Assembly: GCA_004297495.1 (NCBI GenBank)
Contig: SCTL01000479.1
Span: 1-5,059, forward strand
Length of the DNA stretch: 5,059 nt
Origin: Verrucomicrobiota bacterium
GTDB lineage: Bacteria; Verrucomicrobiota; Verrucomicrobiia; Limisphaerales; JADLHS01
Reading direction: 5' to 3'
Shown: piece after piece, positions 1 through 5,059 of the stretch
Layout of the letters: each line of letters opens with the position of its first letter
Numbering within the stretch: the first letter of the stretch is position 1
Notes under the pieces: model-generated
Databases searched by the model: none
What the model saw: the letters and a program-made list of their open reading frames with translations, nothing else
What the model was told of the DNA's origin: nothing
Program-made: the position numbers and the translations under genes

Positions 1-42
1 TCTGGTCGAACCAGGTTTATCAATCCTGTTTGCCATCAATGA
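1..42 (+). CDS. Probable 3' end of an upstream operon gene (partial)
   Basis: Reading from base 1, the sequence gives 13 sense codons (SGRTRFINPVCHQ) and then TGA at 40-42. That TGA overlaps the ATG at 39-41 of the following GH3 gene in an ATGA junction, the same arrangement seen between the GH3 and GH31 genes. The repeat of this junction, and the lack of a good Shine-Dalgarno sequence before the GH3 start, suggest a real upstream gene ending here and translationally coupled to GH3. The fragment is too short to identify a family. A competing frame-2 reading stays open to a TGA at 137-139 but would overlap GH3 by about 100 bases, so it is less likely. It is also possible that no gene ends here. 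Confidence 0.4.
   Translation, partial: SGRTRFINPVCHQ
2..14. repeat. Short perfect inverted repeat ahead of GH3
   Basis: CTGGT (2-6) and ACCAG (10-14) are exact reverse complements around a CGA loop, with a possible extra wobble pair between bases 1 and 15. It lies 24 bases before the GH3 ATG, probably inside the end of the upstream gene. Five base pairs are too few to call a terminator and no T-run follows directly. It may be chance, a small mRNA hairpin or half of a longer site cut by the window edge. Confidence 0.25.
39..42 (+). promoter_or_regulatory. ATGA stop/start overlap, putative upstream gene to GH3
   Basis: The ATG at 39-41 and the TGA at 40-42 share bases. No purine-rich Shine-Dalgarno sequence lies at a normal distance: the nearest AGG, at 13-15, is 23 bases away from the ATG. 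Initiation of GH3 therefore probably depends on a ribosome terminating the upstream gene (termination-reinitiation). This depends on the upstream frame-1 gene being real. Confidence 0.4.
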
Positions 43-1874
43 ACTGCACCGTCTTCAAAACCGCCGCCACCATCACCGCGCTTGCTTCCTTCACTGTCGC
101 CGCCCACAGCGCTCCCTTGTTCTCGGCACGCGAGGCTGAGGCCAAGGCGCTCCTCGCGCGCATGACGCTCGACGAGAAAATCGGCCAGATGGTCCAGGTG
201 GATTCCTCCGCGCTGAAGGACAAGAGCGACGTGCAGAAGTATTTCCTCGGCTCGGTTCTCAGCGGCGGCACGTCCGATCCCGCAAGCGGCAACACGGCGC
301 AGGACTGGCTGAACTTCGTCAACGAATTCCAATCGCACGCGCTGCAAACGCGTCTCAAGATTCCTATCCTCTACGGCATTGACGCCGTTCACGGACACAA
401 CAACGTGGATGGAGCGACGGTGTTCCCGCACCACATCGGTCTGGGCGCGACGCACGATCCGAAGCTCGTCGAGCAGGCCGAACGCGTGACGGCGCAGGAA
501 TGTGCGGGCACGGGCATGCGCTGGGCATTCGCGCCGTGCGTCACCGTTCCGCAAGACCCGCGCTGGGGGCGCACCTACGAAGGTTACGGCGACGATCCGG
601 AAGTGGTTTCGCCGCTCGGCGTCGGCGCGACGATTGGCTTTCAGCGCAAAGAACTTTCCGCCGACCCGACCTCGGTGCTCGCGTGCGCGAAGCATTTCCT
701 CGGCGACGGCGGTACGAGCAACGGCGTGGACCAGGGCAACACGATTTGCGACGAGGCGACGCTGCGCAAAGTGCATCTCCCGCCGTATCGCGCGGCCGTG
801 GAAGCCGGCGTCGGCAGCATCATGGCCTCCTACAACAGTTGGAATGGCGAGAAGTTGCACGGGCAAAAATATCTTCTCACCGACGTGCTCAAGGGCGAAC
901 TCGGCTTCCGCGGCTTCATCGTCTCCGACTGGGCGGCGATTGATCAGATCAACACGAACGATTTCAAGTTTTGCATCGAGCGCTCCATCAACGCGGGGCT
1001 GGACATGATCATGATCCCGAACCCGCCGGGCAAACCGAACAACTACGTCGAGTTCAGCGCGAAGCTGAAGGAACTCATCGCCGCCGGGAAAGTGCCGCAG
1101 TCGCGCATTGATGACGCCGTGCTGCGGATTCTGCGGGTCAAATACGAGATGGGCCTGTTTGAGAACACCGCCGTTGATCCCGCGCTCACTGCGTCCATCG
1201 GCTCGCCCGAGCACCGTGCAGTCGCGCGCCAGTGCGTGCGCGAATCGCTCGTGGTGCTGAAGAACGAAGGCCGCGCGCTGCCGCTCGCGAAGAACATCAA
1301 GCGTCTCGCGGTCGTCGGCGCGGCGGCGGATGACCTCGGCGCGCAATGCGGCGGCTGGACCGTGGACTGGCAGGGCAAGCACGGCGACGTGACGCGCGGC
1401 GGCACAACGATTCTCGCCGCCATCCGCCAGGCGGTTTCGCCGGAAACGCAGGTGACATTTTCGCCGGACGGCAGCGATTTGAAAAACGCCGACGCGGTGA
1501 TTGTCGTGGTTGGCGAAGCACCTTACGCCGAAGGCGCGGGCGATCGCAAGCAGCTTGATTTGCCGGAGAAGGACGCGGTGCTGATTGCCAAGGCGAAAGC
1601 CACTGGCGCGCCGGTCGTGACGATTCTGCTTTCCGGTCGCCCGTTGATTCTTGGTTCGGCGCTGGATGAAAGTCGCGCGTTTGTCGCGGCGTGGCTGCCG
1701 GGCTCGGAAGGCCAAGGCCTGGCGGACGTGCTATTTGGCGACTTCAAACCCACTGGCAAACTCCCGCGCCTCTGGCCCGCGAGCAACGCGCACCTGCGCA
1801 GCGACGACCGCGAGGCCAAACCGCTGTTCAAACGCGGCTCTGGCCTGACTTGGGAATCCGGAATTTCAAAATGA
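39..1874 (+). CDS. Exported GH3 beta-glucosidase / exo-beta-glucanase
   Basis: This predicted retaining exo-acting beta-glycosidase of family GH3 removes terminal beta-glucose from oligosaccharides. It is 611 residues from the ATG at 39. A signal peptide is visible: a Lys at 7, a hydrophobic stretch at about 8-22, and a likely cleavage site near AAHSA, which implies periplasmic or extracellular action. The N-terminal (alpha/beta)8 domain has the motifs GIDAVHGHNNV, DPRWGRTYEGYGDDPE, KHFLGDG (K218, H219) and GFRGFIVSDW, whose D297 is the expected nucleophile. The second (alpha/beta)6 domain carries VVVGEAPYAEGAGD, whose E493 matches the acid/base of barley ExoI (D285/E491 there). The C-terminus (DVLFGDFKPTGKLP, then GLTW near the end) is typical, and there is no fibronectin III domain, so this is the short two-domain form. 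The frame is open upstream, with a TTG at 30, but the ATG at 39 places the signal peptide at the terminus and creates the ATGA overlap. The exact beta-linkage preference cannot be read from the sequence. The gene is coupled to the GH31 downstream. Confidence 0.95.
   Translation: MNCTVFKTAATITALASFTVAAHSAPLFSAREAEAKALLARMTLDEKIGQMVQVDSSALKDKSDVQKYFLGSVLSGGTSDPASGNTAQDWLNFVNEFQSHALQTRLKIPILYGIDAVHGHNNVDGATVFPHHIGLGATHDPKLVEQAERVTAQECAGTGMRWAFAPCVTVPQDPRWGRTYEGYGDDPEVVSPLGVGATIGFQRKELSADPTSVLACAKHFLGDGGTSNGVDQGNTICDEATLRKVHLPPYRAAVEAGVGSIMASYNSWNGEKLHGQKYLLTDVLKGELGFRGFIVSDWAAIDQINTNDFKFCIERSINAGLDMIMIPNPPGKPNNYVEFSAKLKELIAAGKVPQSRIDDAVLRILRVKYEMGLFENTAVDPALTASIGSPEHRAVARQCVRESLVVLKNEGRALPLAKNIKRLAVVGAAADDLGAQCGGWTVDWQGKHGDVTRGGTTILAAIRQAVSPETQVTFSPDGSDLKNADAVIVVVGEAPYAEGAGDRKQLDLPEKDAVLIAKAKATGAPVVTILLSGRPLILGSALDESRAFVAAWLPGSEGQGLADVLFGDFKPTGKLPRLWPASNAHLRSDDREAKPLFKRGSGLTWESGISK
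1860..1863 (+). promoter_or_regulatory. Weak ribosome binding site for GH31
   Basis: GGAA lies 7 bases before the GH31 ATG, inside the last codons of GH3. It is a short match to the Shine-Dalgarno core at a usable distance and supports the ATG at 1871 over starts further upstream in the same frame. Reinitiation through the ATGA junction may contribute as much. Confidence 0.4.
1871..1874 (+). promoter_or_regulatory. ATGA stop/start overlap, GH3 to GH31
   Basis: The GH3 stop (TGA, 1872-1874) overlaps the GH31 start (ATG, 1871-1873). Both proteins are clear family members with intact C- and N-termini at this point, so the overlap is real. It predicts translational coupling and a balanced supply of the two enzymes from one mRNA. 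Confidence 0.85.
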
Positions 1875-4273
1875 GAAACATTTTTCCTTCGACTTTGTTG
1901 GCTGCTGGTTTTGGTGGCGCACTTCTACTTGGGAATCCGAGCGCCCTCGCCGCGACTCCCGCACCCCGGCTGCTCAACGAACCCGTGGACGTCATCGGCG
2001 ACTTCCGCGACTTCGCGAACAGCTATTACCTCGCCGACAAACTCGCGCAGTTCGATCCCGCGACGGCTACGGGCAAGATCACCTGGCAGCGCGCCGAATA
2101 CGTCACACGGCAGGCTTTCGACAACATGCTCGGCGTGATCAATCCTGTTCCGCCGAATGAATTCCCTGCGAACGAATATGCCGCGAATCCCGAGCTGCCG
2201 TTCGCCATCGAGTTCGTCTCACCCAAGACGATCCGCATCCGCGCCGCGAGCGGGCCGCAGTTCCACAAGCCGCCGGATGAACTCATGCTTGCCGGCCCAG
2301 TGCCGAAGGACGGTTCGTGGAAATACTCCAAGGTCGCCAACGGCCATCGCTACACCAGCGCGTTCGGGTCGGTGACGATTGTCGAGAAACCCTGGCACAT
2401 CGAGATTCGCAACGCGCAGGGCAAGCTGCTCACGCAGACCGATCACGCGGAGGACAACAAGACCAGCTACACGCCGATCCTGCCGTTTTCGTTTGTGCGG
2501 CGCACGGCGGATTACTCGCGCAGCATGGCGGCGGTGTTCACGCTGTCGCCCGGCGAAAAGATTTTCGGCTGCGGCGAATCCTTCACCGGTTTCGATAAGC
2601 GTGGGCAGAAGGTTGTGCTATGGACGGATGACGGCAACGGCGTCCAGAGCCATGAGATCTACAAGCCGATTCCCTTCTTCATGAGCAGCCGCGGCTACGG
2701 CATGTTCATCCACACCACGACGCCGGTCACGTGCGACTTCGGGAATTATTTCAGCGGCATCAACTCGCTCATGATCGGTGACGACGAACTGGACTTGTTC
2801 GTCTTCCTCGGCGAGCCGAAGGCGATTCTCGACGAATACACCAAGCTCACCGGCAAATCGCCGATGCCGCCGCCGTGGTCGTTCGGCCTGTGGATGAGCC
2901 GCTGCACTTACTTCAGCGAGAAGGAAACGCGCGACGTCGCCGCGAAGCTGCGCGAGAACAAGATTCCCTGCGACGTGCTGCATCTCGACACCGGCTGGTT
3001 CGAGACCGACTGGCGTTGCGATTACCAGTTCTCGAAATCGCGCTTCACCGATCCCGCGAAGATGATCGCCGACCTCAAGAGCGGCGGCTTCCGCATTTCG
3101 CTCTGGCAACTGCCCTACTTCGTGCCGAAGAACACGCTGTTCAACGAACTCGTCGAGAAGAATCTCGTCGTGCGCGATGCGAAGGGAAATCTGCCTTACG
3201 AAGACGCCGTGCTGGATTTTTCAAACCCCGCCACCGTCGCGTGGTATCAGGCCAAACTCGCGAACCTGCTCAAGCTCGGCGTGGGCGCGATCAAGGTGGA
3301 CTTCGGCGAAGCCGCGCCGGCGGACGGCTTGTTCGCGTCGGGCCGCACGGGTTTCTACGAGCACAATTTTTATCCGCTCCGTTACAACAAAGCCGTCGCT
3401 GACGTCACGAAGCAAACCACGGGCGAGAACATCATCTGGGCGCGCAGTGCGTGGGCGGGCAGCCAGCGGTATCCGCTCCACTGGGGCGGCGACGCGGAGA
3501 GCACGGATCAGGGCATGGCGGCGGAATTGCGCGGGGGGCTGTCGTTCGGCCTGAGCGGCTTCACGTTCTGGAGTCACGACGTGGGCGGGTTTACTGCGCG
3601 GGCGAGCGAGGATTTGTATTTGCGCTGGCTGGCGCTGGGCATTTTCACCTCGCACACGCGCTGTCACGGAACCGCGCCGAAAGAGCCGTGGGAATACGGC
3701 CCGGCGTTCATGGCGGAATTCCGTCGCACCGTCGAGCTGCGCTATCAACTCATGCCCTACATCTATGCGCAGGCGAAGGATTCCTCCGAGCGCGGGTTGC
3801 CGATGTTGCGCGCGTTGTTCGTCGAGTTCCCGAACGATCCCGGCGCGTGGCAGGTGGACGACCAATTCTGCTTCGGCTCGGACCTCTTGGTCGCGCCGCT
3901 GATGCACGAAGGCGAGAAGAGCCGCGCCGTGTATCTGCCGCCGGGCAACTGGGTGGATTATCAGAGCGGCAAGGCTTACGCGGGCGGCTGGCACACGATC
4001 GAGGCCGGGCTGGTGCGGGCGGTCGTCATGGTGCGCGATGGTGCGGCGATTCCGCAATTGCCGCTCGCGCAATCCACCGCGCAGATGGACTGGTCGAAGG
4101 TGGAACTTTCCGTGTTCGCCAAGGAGGCGACGTCGGCGAAGGCGCTGGTGTGCCTGCCGAAGGACAACCAGCTTGAGCAAGTCACGCTCACCAAAACCAG
4201 CGGGACGTGGAAGGTCAACAAGCCGTTTGCTGTAAAACTGGCGGCGGCCAACTCGCCAGCCACCAACCCCTGA
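1871..4273 (+). CDS. Exported GH31 alpha-glycosidase, YicI-type (probable alpha-xylosidase)
   Basis: This predicted retaining alpha-glycosidase of family GH31 most resembles E. coli alpha-xylosidase YicI. It has 800 residues from the ATG at 1871. Removing the signal peptide (hydrophobic core about 8-21, cleavage after ALA at residue 27) leaves about 773, close to YicI's 772. The N-terminal beta-sandwich region contains GCGESFTGFDKRG and YKPIPFFMSSRGYGMFI. The catalytic barrel starts near WSFGLWM (W336) and carries KVDFGE, with D477 as nucleophile, and HWGGD, with D541 as acid/base. Their spacing of 64 is near the 66 of YicI (D416/D482). FWSHDVGGF and a conserved TSHTRCHG follow, then C-terminal beta domains. 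No PA14 insert is visible. The position of the YicI Cys307-Phe308 pair reads Thr374-Gly375 (LHLDTGWF), so alpha-xylosidase is the best guess and alpha-glucosidase or another specificity is possible. The frame stays open 180 bases upstream, inside GH3, but the signal peptide and ATGA junction fix the start. A GGAA lies 7 bases before it. Confidence 0.94.
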   Translation: MRNIFPSTLLAAGFGGALLLGNPSALAATPAPRLLNEPVDVIGDFRDFANSYYLADKLAQFDPATATGKITWQRAEYVTRQAFDNMLGVINPVPPNEFPANEYAANPELPFAIEFVSPKTIRIRAASGPQFHKPPDELMLAGPVPKDGSWKYSKVANGHRYTSAFGSVTIVEKPWHIEIRNAQGKLLTQTDHAEDNKTSYTPILPFSFVRRTADYSRSMAAVFTLSPGEKIFGCGESFTGFDKRGQKVVLWTDDGNGVQSHEIYKPIPFFMSSRGYGMFIHTTTPVTCDFGNYFSGINSLMIGDDELDLFVFLGEPKAILDEYTKLTGKSPMPPPWSFGLWMSRCTYFSEKETRDVAAKLRENKIPCDVLHLDTGWFETDWRCDYQFSKSRFTDPAKMIADLKSGGFRISLWQLPYFVPKNTLFNELVEKNLVVRDAKGNLPYEDAVLDFSNPATVAWYQAKLANLLKLGVGAIKVDFGEAAPADGLFASGRTGFYEHNFYPLRYNKAVADVTKQTTGENIIWARSAWAGSQRYPLHWGGDAESTDQGMAAELRGGLSFGLSGFTFWSHDVGGFTARASEDLYLRWLALGIFTSHTRCHGTAPKEPWEYGPAFMAEFRRTVELRYQLMPYIYAQAKDSSERGLPMLRALFVEFPNDPGAWQVDDQFCFGSDLLVAPLMHEGEKSRAVYLPPGNWVDYQSGKAYAGGWHTIEAGLVRAVVMVRDGAAIPQLPLAQSTAQMDWSKVELSVFAKEATSAKALVCLPKDNQLEQVTLTKTSGTWKVNKPFAVKLAAANSPATNP

Positions 4274-4280
4274 GACTTTT

Positions 4281-5059
4281 ATGAAATTGTTTTCGTTGCG
4301 GTCGCTCCGCCGCCTCGCCGCGACGTTGCTTGTCGCCGCCTGCTGCGCCATCGCCTCGCGAGCGAGCGCCGGGCAATACACCAACTTCACCACAGCGGTT
4401 TACATTCCGGTCGGCGTGCTGCTCGGATTTCAAAATCCGCAAAAGCTCGCCAGCGATTGGGAGCGCATCCACACGCAGCTCAAGGTGGACAAGGTTTATA
4501 TCGAAGTGCAGCGCGACCGCACTCTTGCGGGCGATCAATTGATCACGCAGGTGAAGAAATTCTTCACGGAGCGCGGCGTAAGCGTGGCGGGCGGCATGTG
4601 CTTGTCAGATGGCGGCTGGGGACAGTTCCGTTCGTTCTGCTACACCGACCCGGCGGATCGCGCATTCATCAAACGCGCGGTGGAGTGCGCGGCAAAGCAT
4701 TTCGACGAGGTGATCCAGGACGACTTCTTCTTCGTCACGACGAAGTTCGATTCCGACATCGCGGCGAAAGGCGACCGGAGCTGGACACAGTTCCGCCTCG
4801 ACCTGATGAACGGAGCGTCCGAGAACCTGCTGCTCAAGCCGGCGCGCGCGGTGAATCCGAAGGTGAAGATGGTGATCAAGTTTCCGAACTGGTATGAGCA
4901 CTTCCACGGTTCGGGCTTTGATCTCGACAAACAGCCGCGCCTGTTCGACGGCATCTACACCGGCACGGAGACGCGTGACCCGGAAATCACTGACCAGAAC
5001 CTCCAGCAATACGAGAGCTACCAGATCTTCCGTTACTTCGAGAACATCAAGCCCGGCGG
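4281..5059 (+). CDS. Exported TIM-barrel-like protein of unknown family (5' part, runs off the window)
   Basis: The first 259 codons are open to the window edge, so the C-terminus is missing. The N-terminus is a clear export signal: basic residues at K2, R7, R10 and R11, a hydrophobic core at about 12-25, and an ASA cleavage site at residue 30. A lipobox-like VAAC at 18-21 means a lipoprotein cannot be excluded. The mature part alternates predicted strands and helices: TTAVYIPVG, KVYIEV, SVAGGMCLSD, EVIQDDFFF, KMVIKFPNW and FDGIYTGTE, about six barrel strands in order. Acidic residues sit at strand ends (E75, D110, D147, D148, E230), and aromatic residues cluster at W204, Y205 and F208, as in sugar-binding barrels. 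The QDDFFF motif recalls the DDYF strand of GHL10-type glycosidase-like proteins, but I do not recognise a named family. It starts 7 bases after the GH31 stop, so it is almost certainly co-transcribed and probably acts on the same glycan. The coding call is secure; the function is inference. Confidence 0.85.
   Translation, partial: MKLFSLRSLRRLAATLLVAACCAIASRASAGQYTNFTTAVYIPVGVLLGFQNPQKLASDWERIHTQLKVDKVYIEVQRDRTLAGDQLITQVKKFFTERGVSVAGGMCLSDGGWGQFRSFCYTDPADRAFIKRAVECAAKHFDEVIQDDFFFVTTKFDSDIAAKGDRSWTQFRLDLMNGASENLLLKPARAVNPKVKMVIKFPNWYEHFHGSGFDLDKQPRLFDGIYTGTETRDPEITDQNLQQYESYQIFRYFENIKPG

Noticed and set aside
30..38. TTG start for GH3 three codons before the ATG
   Set aside because: No ribosome binding site favours it, and the ATG at 39 gives a normal signal peptide and the ATGA overlap. 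The difference is only three residues.
36..1715. Minus-strand open frame of 559 codons opposite the GH3 gene
   Set aside because: Its translation is Arg-, Ala- and His-rich low-information sequence with no recognisable domain. It mirrors a convincing GH3 gene; long antisense frames are a normal by-product of GC-rich codon bias.
1691..1870. Upstream extension of the GH31 frame by 60 codons
   Set aside because: The extra residues lie entirely inside the conserved GH3 C-terminus and would bury the GH31 signal peptide. The ATG at 1871 is the sensible start.
4274..4280. Possible terminator or promoter between GH31 and the third gene
   Set aside because: The gap is only 7 bases (GACTTTT) with no stem before the T-run, too short to hold either element.
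4301..4340. Possible twin-arginine (Tat) signal at the R10-R11 pair of the third protein
   Set aside because: The residues around the arginine pair (SLRRLAAT) do not match the S/T-R-R-x-F-L-K consensus. An ordinary Sec signal explains the basic start.
3221..4393. Minus-strand open frame of 390 codons crossing the GH31/third-gene junction
   Set aside because: It is Arg- and Ala-rich, has no recognisable motif, and lies opposite two well-supported genes, including the catalytic region of GH31.

Overview
The window is part of one densely packed, plus-strand carbohydrate-degradation operon from a moderately GC-rich bacterium. Almost every base is coding. The three substantial genes all encode proteins with N-terminal export signals, so their products should act in the periplasm or outside the cell of what looks like a Gram-negative organism. 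The overall style (GC-rich codons, weak Shine-Dalgarno sequences, exported glycosidases beside an unclassified TIM-barrel-like protein) would fit a polysaccharide-degrading member of Verrucomicrobiota or a related group. That placement is an impression from protein style, not something the sequence proves.

Layout. (1) Positions 1-42 probably hold the last 13 codons of an upstream gene; its TGA overlaps the next ATG in an ATGA junction. (2) 39-1874 is a complete GH3 beta-glucosidase/exo-beta-glucanase of the compact two-domain (barley ExoI-like) type, with nucleophile D297 and acid/base E493. (3) 1871-4273, joined to the GH3 gene by a second ATGA overlap, is a complete GH31 enzyme of the YicI alpha-xylosidase type, with nucleophile D477 and acid/base D541. 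(4) 4281 to the window edge, after a 7-base gap, is the first 259 codons of an exported protein that I cannot place in a named family. Its alternating strand/helix pattern and acidic strand ends suggest a TIM-barrel glycosidase-like fold.

How they may work together. Pairing an exported alpha-xylosidase-type GH31 with an exported GH3 beta-glucosidase is the usual way to trim xyloglucan oligosaccharides from the non-reducing end: GH31 removes the terminal alpha-1,6-xylose and GH3 then removes the exposed beta-glucose. The GH31 active site, however, lacks the Cys-Phe pair of E. coli YicI and has Thr-Gly there, so an alpha-glucosidase or another specificity is possible. The third gene may supply a further activity on the same glycan.

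No RNA genes, mobile elements, CRISPR arrays, terminators or convincing promoters are visible, and there is no non-coding stretch longer than 7 bases between the genes. The most interesting item is the unassigned third protein.
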